From Phytopseudomonas daroniae (GTDB lineage: Bacteria; Pseudomonadota; Gammaproteobacteria; Pseudomonadales; Pseudomonadaceae): a stretch of DNA of 64,000 bases. The translations under genes and the position numbers were made by a program. Location of the stretch: positions 124,001-188,000 of the forward strand of contig NZ_QJUI01000006.1 of NCBI RefSeq assembly GCF_004327285.1, given 5' to 3'. Positions 9,023 through 17,268 of the stretch are shown here, piece by piece (within the stretch, counting starts at the first letter, position 1; each line of letters starts with the position of its first letter). The notes under the pieces are model-generated. The model saw nothing but the letters and a program-made list of their open reading frames with translations. It had not been told where the DNA came from and did no database searches.

Positions 9023-9325
9023 TCATCGCCGGTACCACAGGTGGAAGAAGCCCAGAGCGAACAGCAGGGCGATCTGCATCATCGCCACGCACAGTTGCAG
9101 AAACGACTGTACGGTGGCGTTCGCGGGTGCATCGGTCACCCCGGCCAGGGCGTTCCAGAATGGCGCCGGCAACGTCTGCAAACCGAGTTGGGCGAAGGGC
9201 CAGCCGCTGAGCATCAGTAGCTCGATCCAGTCGAAGCGGCCGACGAGCATCATGCCGATCAGCAGCACGCCGGCAATACAGAGCCCCAGAGCGAAACAGG
9301 CGGAAAATTGCAGTAAGCGTCGCAT
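9023..9325 (-). CDS. Small membrane protein of unknown function, downstream of creD
   Basis: The product has 100 residues, begins MRRLLQFSACFALGLCIAGV and contains three hydrophobic segments (about 7-32, 37-55 and 72-97) separated by short polar links. I recognise no domain. It starts 44 bases after the creD stop on the same strand, so it is probably the last gene of the cre transcript, and an envelope role is inferred only from that position. The frame remains open upstream of ATG 9325, but that part overlaps creD and looks non-coding. Confidence 0.6.
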   Translation of the reverse strand: MRRLLQFSACFALGLCIAGVLLIGMMLVGRFDWIELLMLSGWPFAQLGLQTLPAPFWNALAGVTDAPANATVQSFLQLCVAMMQIALLFALGFFHLWYRR

Positions 9326-9369
9326 ATCGATCTCCAAGGGGCGTGCGCTTGGCACGCCCCGGCAGGGTG

Positions 9370-10722
9370 TCAGGGGGTGACCACGGTTTCGCTGGCAGCC
9401 GGGCGACCCACGCCATACCAATCGAGCTTGCGGGTCAGCACCATCACACAGCCCAGTACGCCGAACACCAGCAGCGAACCCATCAGCAGGGCATAGTCTT
9501 CGGCGCCGAGCAAGCCGTAGAGCAGCCCGTACAAGGCGGCCAGCAATACGCCGAAGGCACCGCCTCGCGACCAGCTGCGCAGCACGCTGCTGACGTAGAA
9601 GATGTTCAGCGCCACGCAGCCCAGGGCGGACAATCCATAGGCGATGGCAAAACCCAGGTGCTCGGAGAGCGACAGCAACAGCAGGTAGAAGAGCGCCAGC
9701 GACAGGCCCACCAGGGCGTACTGCACCGGGTGCACGGCCAGGCGCTTGAGCACTTCGAAGAGGAAGAACACGGCGAAGGTCAGGGTGACGAACAGTAGCG
9801 CGTACTTGATCGCCCGGTCGGCCTTGAGGTACTGATCCACCGGCTCGATGAAGCTCACCCCGAACACGCGATTCTGCATTGCCGAGCAGGAGCCGCTGAC
9901 GCAGGCGCTCAGCGCTTCCTGCATGTCGGTGGCGAAGAAGCTGGTCTGCCAGTTGGCAGTGAAACCCTGCTCGGTCACTTCGCGTTGGCTCGGCAGGTAT
10001 TCGCCGACGAAACTCGGGTGCGGCCAGTCCGAACGCAAGGTCACCTGACTTTCGCGGCCGACCGGGGTGATGCTCAGTTGCTCGGTGCCCTGCAGTTTCA
10101 GGTCGAAGGCAAAGACCAGGGTCTGCTCGTCGCGGCCATCATGCGCCGGTAACGGTACGTGCACACCACTGCCGAAACGGTCGTCACCACTGCCCGGCTC
10201 GAAGCTCAGGCTGGCACCATTGAGCTGCAATTTGAGGTCATTGCCGATCCCGCGCACATCGCTGATGCCGACGGCAATGAAGGGATCATCGAACCGATAG
10301 GCCTCGACATCGCTGACGCCGTAATGGGCCGGCACCTTGAATTCGCCACTGACCTGGCTGTCGCTGTGATACAGACGTGCCTGGTAGATACCGCGGTAGC
10401 GCAGCTCGGTACGCACATCGCCGTCGAGGGCAAAACGCTCCGGCAGGAAGTACAGGCGCCCCAGCTCGACGCCTTTCTCCAGATAGCGCTCGCTGGAACC
10501 CGCTACGGTTTTCCACTGCTGCACCGTCTTGCTGTAGGGCACCACCAGGATCGGCCCGGTGATCTGTTGCTGGTAACTGGAACTGCGGGCGATGTCGCGC
10601 AACACGTCATTGCGCAGGCTCTGACGTTCGTTCACCAGGCCATCGATCAGCAGCAGAGGGATCATCAACAACAGAATCAGCAGGGCAATGGTGCCCAGTT
10701 TCAGGAACAGGCTTCGGTTCAT
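9370..10722 (-). CDS. creD: Inner-membrane protein CreD
   Basis: CreD is the membrane effector of the CreBC two-component system and contributes to envelope integrity and beta-lactam responses in Pseudomonas and Aeromonas. The 450-residue product matches the length of E. coli CreD. It begins MNRSLFLKLGTIALLILLLM (first membrane helix), has a large periplasmic domain (about 45-310) with LRNDVLRDIARSS and WPHPSFVGEYLP motifs, and ends in five or six membrane helices. ATG 10722 was chosen over an upstream open stretch because of the family N-terminus. It is the fourth gene in the order creB-creC-CBS-creD. Confidence 0.93.
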   Translation of the reverse strand: MNRSLFLKLGTIALLILLLMIPLLLIDGLVNERQSLRNDVLRDIARSSSYQQQITGPILVVPYSKTVQQWKTVAGSSERYLEKGVELGRLYFLPERFALDGDVRTELRYRGIYQARLYHSDSQVSGEFKVPAHYGVSDVEAYRFDDPFIAVGISDVRGIGNDLKLQLNGASLSFEPGSGDDRFGSGVHVPLPAHDGRDEQTLVFAFDLKLQGTEQLSITPVGRESQVTLRSDWPHPSFVGEYLPSQREVTEQGFTANWQTSFFATDMQEALSACVSGSCSAMQNRVFGVSFIEPVDQYLKADRAIKYALLFVTLTFAVFFLFEVLKRLAVHPVQYALVGLSLALFYLLLLSLSEHLGFAIAYGLSALGCVALNIFYVSSVLRSWSRGGAFGVLLAALYGLLYGLLGAEDYALLMGSLLVFGVLGCVMVLTRKLDWYGVGRPAASETVVTP

Positions 10723-10846
10723 GGCACAGCGCTCCGTGCAGTTGGGATGCACGCAGTCTGGCCACGCCCCGTGGAGGCAGCGTGGAGCGAAGATGGAGAT
10801 TGTGTGGCAATTGTGCGAACAGCGGCTCGATCGTAGGAGGCCTAGC

Positions 10847-10871
10847 CCTTGCCGGCGATTCGCCGGCAAGG
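10847..10871. repeat. REP-like hairpin between the CBS gene and creD
   Basis: An 11-base arm CCTTGCCGGCG (10847-10857) is followed by ATT and its exact complement (10861-10871). It is flanked by CGTAGGAG on the left and GCTACG on the right. The palindromic core with GTAGGAG/CTAC flanks resembles the short REP sequences common between Pseudomonas genes. It lacks a T-run, so it is more likely a REP or mRNA-stabilising hairpin than a terminator. Only one copy is seen in this window. Confidence 0.65.
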
Positions 10872-10908
10872 CAGCTACGTGATCATTGGCTGCTCGCGAC
10901 AGTGAGCA

Positions 10909-11346
10909 TTACTCACCGCGGATGTACTGCTCCAGGTGCTGGATCAGGTTTTCCTGGGCGCTAATGATGTCCTTCACCAGGTCACCGATCGACAACAGGC
11001 CGACCAGTTGGCCGTCGTCCACCACCGGCAGGTGGCGAAGGCGGCCGCTGGTCATCAGCTCCATGCAGCGCTGGCTGTCCTCCTTGGGCGATACGGTGAT
11101 GACCTTGGCGGTCATGATGTCACTGACCTTGAGATCCGTCGCCGAGCGCTCCAGCACGACGATCTTGCGCACGTAATCGCGCTCGCTGACGATGCCAGCC
11201 AGACGCTCGCCTTCGAGCACCACCAGTGCACCGATACCTTTCTCGGCCATCAGCTTCACCGCGTCGAATACCGAGGTGGAGAGGGTGACGCTGTATACAT
11301 CGGTGTAGGACTTGCCCTTCAGCACATCTGCCACGGTCTTTTTCAT
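10909..11346 (-). CDS. Tandem CBS-domain protein
   Basis: This 145-residue protein is almost entirely a Bateman module. The first CBS motif covers about residues 8-65 (TLSTSVFDAVKLMAEKGIGA) and the second about 75-135 (VSDIMTAKVITVSPKEDSQR...RHLPVVDDGQLVGLLSIGDL). Such stand-alone modules bind adenosine nucleotides such as AMP, ATP or SAM and regulate partner proteins. It lies between creC and creD on the same strand. That placement is unlike the simple creB-creC-creD order I know from P. aeruginosa and E. coli, and suggests it is co-transcribed with the Cre system. Ligand and partner are unknown. Confidence 0.92.
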   Translation of the reverse strand: MKKTVADVLKGKSYTDVYSVTLSTSVFDAVKLMAEKGIGALVVLEGERLAGIVSERDYVRKIVVLERSATDLKVSDIMTAKVITVSPKEDSQRCMELMTSGRLRHLPVVDDGQLVGLLSIGDLVKDIISAQENLIQHLEQYIRGE

Positions 11347-11474
11347 GCGCGTTCTTCCTGTACCGGTCGATTGGCGATCAGCTCAGCATAGCCAAACTCA
11401 ACGCGCCCGTATCATGGGGATAAAACAGTCGTCGCGAGGTGATTGCTGCAGGTCGGAAATCGCTTGCCGGGGAA

Positions 11475-12896
11475 TCAGCGCGGAAAACTCAAGCACACCT
11501 CGACGCCACCGTCGACATTGCCGATCAGCAGCGTACCACCATGCAGGTCAACCACTTCCTGTACGAAATTGAGCCCCAGGCCGGTGCTCTTGCGCCCGGT
11601 AGCCGGCCGCGCCAGGGAGTAGAAGCGCTCCGTCAGGCGCGGCAGTGCGTAATCTGGAATCGCCGCCCCCTGGTTGAACAGACGTACCTGCAGATGAGCA
11701 TTACCGCTCTCGCTGGAAAACCGGATCAGCCCGCCCGGCGGCGTGAAATCCAGAGCGTTGTCGAGCAGGTTGGCCAGCGCCTGACGGAGCAGGAAGCGCT
11801 CGCCGGGCACCGTATGGTCGGCTGCCACCTGGTTGTCCACACGTACGCCGCCGCGTTCGATACGCGCCATCTGTGCCTGCACGAGGCTGTCGATCAGCGG
11901 TTGCAGCGCCACCGCCACTCGTTCTTCCAGGCCCTGCCGCTGTTCGACCTGAGCCAGGTGCAGCAAGCGCTCGACGAGGTTCTGCAGGCGCTCGCTCTCC
12001 TCCGCGATATTGGCCACGAAGCGCTGGCGCTGGGCCTCGGGCATATCGGTTTCCAGCAGCTCGGCCGCACCGCGAATCGCCGCCAGCGGGCTTTTCAATT
12101 CATGGGTGAGGGTGTGCACGTAGCGCTCGACGTAGGCCTTGCCCTCCAGTTCGGTGCGCATGCGTTCCACCGCCTGGGCCAGTTGCCCGAGTTCACCGCC
12201 GCGTACCAGGGGCAATTCGGCCCGCTGCCCCTCGCTGACAGCCTGTGCATAACGGGTCAGGCGACGCAGCGAGCCACTGAGCCACCAGCTGAGTAGCCCG
12301 CCGATCAGCAAACCCAGGCCGATCAGCCCGGCCCCCAACCAGCCGAGACGCCGCTGTGAGCGTTCGATATAGGGCTGCAGCGTGCGATTCGGCTTGGCCA
12401 CCGACACCACGCCGAGAATGCGCCCGTCGTCGACGATGGGCGCCGCCACGTACATCACCGAGGAATCCGGATCGCTGGCATCTTCTCGGGTCGAGCGTAC
12501 GCCGTAGCGACCACGCAGGGTCAGGTAGACATCGTTCCAGCGCGAGTAATCCTGGCCCACCGCCAGGCCGCTGGAGTCGAGCAGCACGATGCCCTGATCG
12601 TCGGTGACGTAGATGCGGTGATTGACCTGGTTCTTCGGCACACCCCAGATCTGCGCCTGGGGCTGACGCCGCCCATAGGCCTTGAGCAGTTCGGGCAATC
12701 GTCCCTGGGCCAGGTGACCTGATTTGACGTCTTCACGCAGGACTTCCGCCAGTAGGTGCGCGGTGTCGACCAGGGTTTCCTCGGTGGACTGGCGCACGCC
12801 GGGGCGGATTTCATCCATCACCGTGCTCAGCACGAACCAGCCGGACAAACCGACGAACAGGAAATACACCAGGAAAATACGTACCCCGAGCGGCAT
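11475..12896 (-). CDS. creC: Sensor histidine kinase CreC
   Basis: This 473-residue membrane kinase phosphorylates CreB. It has an N-terminal membrane helix (about 8-28), a periplasmic sensor domain with RSTREDASDPDSSVMYVAAP, a second helix near 185-205 and a HAMP region. The dimerisation/phosphoacceptor motif LTHELKSPLAAIRGAAELLE follows with its His near residue 264. The ATPase boxes are NLLDNALDFTPPGG and a C-terminal GLGLNFVQEVVDLHGG. E. coli CreC is 474 residues with the His at 265, a close match. The start has AGGAG eight bases upstream. It follows creB by 31 bases. Confidence 0.95.
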   Translation of the reverse strand: MPLGVRIFLVYFLFVGLSGWFVLSTVMDEIRPGVRQSTEETLVDTAHLLAEVLREDVKSGHLAQGRLPELLKAYGRRQPQAQIWGVPKNQVNHRIYVTDDQGIVLLDSSGLAVGQDYSRWNDVYLTLRGRYGVRSTREDASDPDSSVMYVAAPIVDDGRILGVVSVAKPNRTLQPYIERSQRRLGWLGAGLIGLGLLIGGLLSWWLSGSLRRLTRYAQAVSEGQRAELPLVRGGELGQLAQAVERMRTELEGKAYVERYVHTLTHELKSPLAAIRGAAELLETDMPEAQRQRFVANIAEESERLQNLVERLLHLAQVEQRQGLEERVAVALQPLIDSLVQAQMARIERGGVRVDNQVAADHTVPGERFLLRQALANLLDNALDFTPPGGLIRFSSESGNAHLQVRLFNQGAAIPDYALPRLTERFYSLARPATGRKSTGLGLNFVQEVVDLHGGTLLIGNVDGGVEVCLSFPR

Positions 12897-12927
12897 CAGC
12901 GAAACTCCTGGGAGGTGGGCATCTGAC

Positions 12928-13605
12928 CTACTCCAGCTTCAGGCTATAGCCCAGGCCACGGTGCGTCTGGATCGGCTCTGCCTGCGGCGCGACCTGGCGC
13001 AGCTTGGCGCGCAGGCTTTTGATGTGGCTATCGATATTGCGTTCGTAGCCGGCATCTGCCGACACGCCCAGGGCATCGAGCAGTTGCTCGCGGCTGAACA
13101 CACGCTCCGGTTGCCCCAACAAGCATTGCAGCAGTTGGAACTCCAGGCGAGTCAGGCTCAGGGTATGGCCGTGGTAATCGATACGCACCCGCTCGTTGTC
13201 GATCCGGAACGGCCCACCGACCGTCTTCGTGGCAGCCTCGCGAGGGCCGACCCGCTTGAGAATGGCTTTGACCCGTGCCGCCACTTCGCGCGGGCTGAAG
13301 GGCTTGACCACATAATCGTCGGCGCCGATTTCCAGGCCCACCACGCGGTCGATCTCATCATTGCGTGCGGTGAGAAACATCACCGGCACCTCGGAAAAGC
13401 GCCGCAGCCGTTTGCAGGCTTCGAAGCCGCTGATATCCGGCAGACCGACATCGAGAATCACCAGGTCGAAGGGCTCACGCTCCAGCAGGGTCAACGCCTC
13501 CCCAGCAAGGGTCGACCAGCGGGTAGTGAACCCCTCGGCTTGCAGGGCATACACCAGGGTATCGGCAATTGCGGCTTCATCTTCGACGATCAGGATGGTC
13601 GCCAT
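12928..13605 (-). CDS. creB: Response regulator CreB (OmpR/PhoB type)
   Basis: The 225-residue product has a receiver domain (ILIVEDEAAIADT at the start, phospho-acceptor Asp in LVILDVGLPDISGF near residue 51, the conserved Lys in DDYVVKPFSPREV) and a C-terminal winged helix (LTRLEFQLLQCLLGQPERVF and RNIDSHIKSLRAKLR). It activates cre-regulon genes such as creD. An ATG at 13614 is also possible, but the ATG at 13605 is favoured because AAGG sits nine bases before it, whereas at 13614 the AAGG would directly abut the start. It is the first gene of the cre block and faces the DnaA-box repeat region. Confidence 0.95.
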   Translation of the reverse strand: MATILIVEDEAAIADTLVYALQAEGFTTRWSTLAGEALTLLEREPFDLVILDVGLPDISGFEACKRLRRFSEVPVMFLTARNDEIDRVVGLEIGADDYVVKPFSPREVAARVKAILKRVGPREAATKTVGGPFRIDNERVRIDYHGHTLSLTRLEFQLLQCLLGQPERVFSREQLLDALGVSADAGYERNIDSHIKSLRAKLRQVAPQAEPIQTHRGLGYSLKLE

Positions 13606-13687
13606 GATTGGCATCCTTGCGGCTCGGGCTCCGGAGCCTGCGTGAAGGCCACTCTTATCGTCAAGAGCCGACACCCTTGGCCGCTAT

Positions 13688-14289
13688 ACACAAAACAGGT
13701 GGATCAATCTGTGGATAAGCTTGGCATGAACCGCTACAGCCCACTATCCATAGGTATCAAAGCCCTACGATCATTATTTGACCAATGACTTACCCTCAGT
13801 CCGAAAGCAGCCAAGCCACTGTAATAGCTGAGTTTTAGTCAATAGATAAATGCATGATTCGCATGAAGTATCCATGCACAGTTCAGGTGGGCGAAGCTGT
13901 GGATAAGCATTGTATGAGCCTCGCTATGCCACGGAACATGCAACCTGCGAAGCATCGTACATTTTATGATCACCCCCGTAAGACTCTGAAAATAGTCAAG
14001 AATCCAACCATTCATGTAAATGCCGTTCAGCACACCTGAAGCCAGGCAAACAGCTATGCACAATTGCAGTGGAACAATCTGTGGATAAGCTTGGGATGGC
14101 AGGCGGCGAGGCATGGCCGACGTGGCTTGCAGGAAGCTGTTCAATTTTCGAACAGGTCAGCTAGAAGACTTACAACCCGCTGTATTCGCTTGACTTTTCT
14201 TGCCATTGAAGAGGTCGAAACGAAGCGATACAAGACTCGACATCATACACAGTTCCCGTGGAATAACCTGTGGACAACCCTGGGAATAG
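13688..14289. repeat. Four spaced repeats, each with a DnaA box (possible datA/DARS-like site)
   Basis: The roughly 750-base gene-free stretch between creB and the chemoreceptor gene holds four copies of a block of about 45 bases. Each ends in TGTGGATAA, the exact complement of the DnaA box TTATCCACA. The boxes are at 13710-13718, 13898-13906, 14080-14088 and 14269-14277; the last reads TGTGGACAA. All have the same orientation, with spacings of 188, 182 and 189 bases. Each is preceded by a second GTGG motif about 12 bases upstream and by an ACAnnnTT-like motif. The sequence between is visibly richer in A and T than neighbouring genes. The role is inferred: DnaA titration or reactivation rather than oriC, since dnaA, dnaN and rpmH are absent. 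Confidence 0.7.
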
Positions 14290-14360
14290 TCACTGCAGGC
14301 CACAGTCTGTATGGCCTGCAGAGAAGCGGTCGTTTTCTGAGCAGCAGTGCCGCGACGGTA

Positions 14361-16391
14361 TCAATCCACGCGGAAGCGACCGGTGTTCTGCGCCAGGGTT
14401 TCACTGCCACGGCGCAGTTGCTCGCTGGCATTACTGACCATGCGTGCGCCATCGAGCAGTGCACTGGCTGCGTGGTCGACCTGCTGGATGTTGTGGCTCA
14501 CCTCATCGGCGGTGGCGGCCTGTTGCTCGGCGGCGGTAGCGATCTGCGCCAGGCGGTCGCTGACCCGCTGCACCGACTCGACGATGCCGTCGAGATCCGC
14601 ACTCATCGCCAGCACGTTGCCTACATCGCCCTCGGCCTGCTGCATGGCCTGCTCCATTTCGGCGACCGACTGGCCTACCACCTTGTGCAGATCGCCCACC
14701 GTCTGAGCGATTTCCGCCGTGGAGTTCTGCGTACGCTGCGACAGCGAACGCACCTCGTCGGCGACCACGGCAAAGCCGCGGCCCTGCTCACCCGCGCGCG
14801 CCGCCTCGATGGCCGCGTTGAGCGCCAGCAGGTTGGTCTGTTCGGCGATACCCTTGATCACATCGACCACCCGGGTGATCTGCTCGGTCTGCTTGCGCAG
14901 TTGCTGCAGCGTCGTCGCGCTACCGGCCAGACGACCGCTGAGCTCACGCATGCTGGCGCTGGTGCGGGCACTGCGCTGGTTGCTCTGGTTGGCGATCTCG
15001 CGGGTTTGCTCGGCCTCCTGGGCGGCCTGCTCGCAGCTTTGTGCCACGCTCTGCGCGGTGGCCGCCATCTGCGTGGCCGCCGTGGCGATCTGGCTCATCT
15101 GCGCCTGTTGCTGCTCGACCGCTGCCAGCGAACTGCTGGCCTGGCTGCCAAGGCCCTGAACCGTCTCGTCGAGGTGCTGACCTTCGCGGCCAACGCCCTG
15201 CATCGAGTCGCGCAACTGGCCTACCGCGCTGTTCAGTGCCGTGGAGATCGCCGCCAGATCATCGGCGCCGTGCACATGCATGCGTACCCGCAGATCACCG
15301 TCGCGCAGGCCTTCGGCAGCCTGGATGATACCGGTGGTGCTACGGTGGATGGAGGCGTTGAGGCACAACAGCAGGTACAGCGCCAGCATGGTCAGCGCGG
15401 CGAAGATCAGCACAGTGTGCAGCATGTTCTGCTGGGCCTGACTCCGATAATCGCCAAGGCTCGCGTTGAACTGCTCGAACACCGCCTGGCGCAGCGCCCG
15501 CAATTGTTCCTCCAGGGTTTGCACCTGCTCCACGAACTGCGCAGGCTGCAGCACCATGGGGCTGGCCTCGAACATGTCGCGGTCGATTTCACCGAGGAAA
15601 TGCTGCAGGCCCTGCTCGGCCTGCGCGAAGGGCTGCTGCAAACGCAGCATGGCAGCCGGAGAGCTGCGCTCCAAAGCGGTGCGCGCCTTGCTTATCTGCG
15701 CACCAGATTGTTCCAGAGAACGGCGCAGGTCACGCACCAGCACACGGTTTTGCAGGGTGAAGTGTTGCGCCACCAGGGAGCCATAACCCTGACTGGCAAA
15801 GCTGCCGAGATTTTCCGCCAGACGCGGCAGGGTGAACGTCAGTTGCTCCATCATCAGGTAGGTGTCGAGATACGGATCCAGTATCAGACCACTGTCGGTC
15901 GCCACCAGCTCACGCAGCACCACCAGGTGGGACAGTGTGTTCTGGTAACGCTCCAGAGCATCGAGCAGTGCCATTTTACCCAGCACATCCAGATCCAGCT
16001 CCCCCAACGATGCCTGCAAGGCCTCCAGCTGACGCTGGGTTTCGTCGCTCAGGGGCGTCAGTTTCAGTTGCTCGGAGGCCACTGCCAGCGCCTCGTCGAG
16101 GGCTTTGCTACGCTCATGCAACAGGCTTTCGGCAGCCTTGTCATTACCCTTCCAGCGGGCCAGCAGAAAGCGCTGTTCGAGCAGTTCCTGCTCCACTACA
16201 CCGAGGGCATGAACGCCCTGCATGCCGTCAAACTCGTGGCCCAGCGCCTCGATTCGCTGCAGGTTGCTGCTCAGCATCACCCACAGCGCATAGCCCAGGG
16301 GGATGACAAACAGCACGAACAGCAACTGGAACTTGCGGGTAAAACTGACGCGTTCCAACACGCGTACACCCGGTTTGAGCAATCCCCACAT
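14361..16391 (-). CDS. Methyl-accepting chemotaxis protein
   Basis: This 676-residue transmembrane chemoreceptor has a first membrane helix in about residues 15-38 (FQLLFVLFVIPLGYALWVML). A helical periplasmic domain of about 285 residues follows, then a second helix at about 322-345, a HAMP domain, and a long cytoplasmic coiled coil with the signalling tip NLLALNAAIEAARAGEQGRG near residue 517. It signals to CheA/CheW in response to an unknown ligand. ATG 16391 is preferred over one 63 bases upstream because GAGGTGGGGT precedes it and the membrane helix follows closely. No chemotaxis genes are adjacent, as is usual for orphan receptors. The ligand-binding domain is of the extended helical-bundle type, by appearance. 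Confidence 0.95.
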   Translation of the reverse strand: MWGLLKPGVRVLERVSFTRKFQLLFVLFVIPLGYALWVMLSSNLQRIEALGHEFDGMQGVHALGVVEQELLEQRFLLARWKGNDKAAESLLHERSKALDEALAVASEQLKLTPLSDETQRQLEALQASLGELDLDVLGKMALLDALERYQNTLSHLVVLRELVATDSGLILDPYLDTYLMMEQLTFTLPRLAENLGSFASQGYGSLVAQHFTLQNRVLVRDLRRSLEQSGAQISKARTALERSSPAAMLRLQQPFAQAEQGLQHFLGEIDRDMFEASPMVLQPAQFVEQVQTLEEQLRALRQAVFEQFNASLGDYRSQAQQNMLHTVLIFAALTMLALYLLLCLNASIHRSTTGIIQAAEGLRDGDLRVRMHVHGADDLAAISTALNSAVGQLRDSMQGVGREGQHLDETVQGLGSQASSSLAAVEQQQAQMSQIATAATQMAATAQSVAQSCEQAAQEAEQTREIANQSNQRSARTSASMRELSGRLAGSATTLQQLRKQTEQITRVVDVIKGIAEQTNLLALNAAIEAARAGEQGRGFAVVADEVRSLSQRTQNSTAEIAQTVGDLHKVVGQSVAEMEQAMQQAEGDVGNVLAMSADLDGIVESVQRVSDRLAQIATAAEQQAATADEVSHNIQQVDHAASALLDGARMVSNASEQLRRGSETLAQNTGRFRVD

Positions 16392-16497
16392 ACCCCACCT
16401 CGAAACAGGTACCACGAACACACAACGCCGTGGCAATGTGCCATTCCGAGGCAAGAATCACGCCTGAGTGAGCGAATAGGGCGCGCCGCTCAGCGGT

Positions 16498-16998
16498 TCA
16501 GCACTGAGGCCGCTCGGCGGTGTAGCGGTTGGCCGGATCGATGGCCGCGTCCAGCTTGCGAATGGCGCTCGCGCCGATCAGCAATGGATAGTCGAAATGG
16601 CTGCGGTCGGTGAGATTGACCTCGATGGTGCGCTTCTCTTCGCCCAGACAGATGTCCATATCGACCACCGGACGCGCGGAGTAGGAAGGCTCGCCGGCGC
16701 TGCCCTCCTCGGCGCGATTCTTGATCTCGGTGACACGTGCCAGGGGCTTTTCGAAGACCTGATCGTCGGCCTCGTCGATGGCCAGGCGAAAACGTACCCA
16801 GCCTTCACCGTCACGCTGGAATTGCTCGATATCGCGGGCCGACAGCGATGCGGTCATGGCCCCCGTGTCCATCTTGGCCTTGAGTGTCTGGCCGATCTGC
16901 GGAAGTTGAATGTATTCGTAGCGACCGTACAGGGTCGGCTGGTTGGCCATTGCCGGCAGGGTAACCACAGCAGCCAGCAGGGTTAAAACGGTTTTCAC
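16498..16998 (-). CDS. Exported retropepsin-like (ATP-dependent zinc protease family, DUF785) protein
   Basis: The 166-residue product has a signal peptide (MKTVLTLLAAVVTLPAMANQ) and one domain with the motif KMDTGAMTASLSARD near residue 42, whose Asp-Thr-Gly matches the active-site triad of retropepsin-like aspartic proteases. The C-terminal motif LLIGASAIRKLDAAIDP is also typical. The family is often annotated as ATP-dependent zinc protease although the residues look like an aspartic peptidase. It would act in the periplasm on an unknown target. A related gene sits next to creB in P. aeruginosa, as I recall; here the chemoreceptor gene and DnaA-box region separate them. Confidence 0.82.
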   Translation of the reverse strand: MKTVLTLLAAVVTLPAMANQPTLYGRYEYIQLPQIGQTLKAKMDTGAMTASLSARDIEQFQRDGEGWVRFRLAIDEADDQVFEKPLARVTEIKNRAEEGSAGEPSYSARPVVDMDICLGEEKRTIEVNLTDRSHFDYPLLIGASAIRKLDAAIDPANRYTAERPQC

Positions 16999-17142
16999 GC
17001 CTGAAAAGTCCTCATACTGAAAAGTCAGGTTAGTAGGACTTTAACGGACATGAATGGTTCTAAAAACCTGCTGGGGGCTTATTCAGATGCGCCGAATGCA
17101 GCCATTGCTTATACAACCGCGAAAAAGGCAGAAGCAGACATT

Positions 17143-17193
17143 CGTAGGATGGGTGTAACCCATCGGCAATTGATGGGTTTCACCCATCCTACG
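17143..17193. repeat. Long intergenic palindrome
   Basis: The 51-base element begins CGTAGGATGGGTG and ends CACCCATCCTACG, with inner arms AACCCATC and GATGGGTT that also pair, so almost the whole element can fold into one hairpin. It lies in the gap between the exported retropepsin-like gene and the ABC transporter genes, where both could run into it. It shares its GTAGGRTGGGT ends with the repeats at 3480 and 22038. It has no T-run of its own. Confidence 0.75.
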
Positions 17194-17220
17194 GGTAGGC
17201 TACGCGCCCCGATCCAGAAC

Positions 17221-17253
17221 GTAGCCTGGATTAGCCGCAGGCGTAATCCGGGG
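17221..17253. repeat. Dispersed palindromic repeat (GTAGCCTGGATTA type)
   Basis: The element starts GTAGCCTGGATTAGCCG and ends GCGTAATCCGGGG. An inverted copy with one mismatch over about 32 bases lies at 52785-52816, and a diverged direct copy at 57396-57426. All three are intergenic. It sits immediately 3' of the ABC transporter ATPase gene. Confidence 0.8.
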
Positions 17254-17268
17254 CCGAAGGCCGTGGCG

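Noticed and set aside
13839..14144. Small open frames (about 60-100 codons) within the creB-MCP gap
   Set aside because: They cross the repeated DnaA-box blocks on either strand, lack ribosome sites and similarity, and are best explained by the repeats.
14137..14155. CTGTTC...GAACAG inverted repeat as a LexA box
   Set aside because: The spacing between CTG and CAG is 13 rather than 10, so it does not fit the gammaproteobacterial LexA site.
13688..14289. DnaA-box cluster as the chromosomal origin oriC
   Set aside because: In Pseudomonas oriC lies next to dnaA/rpmH, which are absent here. Four boxes spaced by about 185 bases do not match the dense oriC arrangement.
14064..16613. Open frame of 849 codons on the plus strand across the chemoreceptor gene
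   Set aside because: It is antisense to a clear MCP, its start lies in the DnaA-box repeats, and the His/Arg/Gln-rich composition shows no domain.
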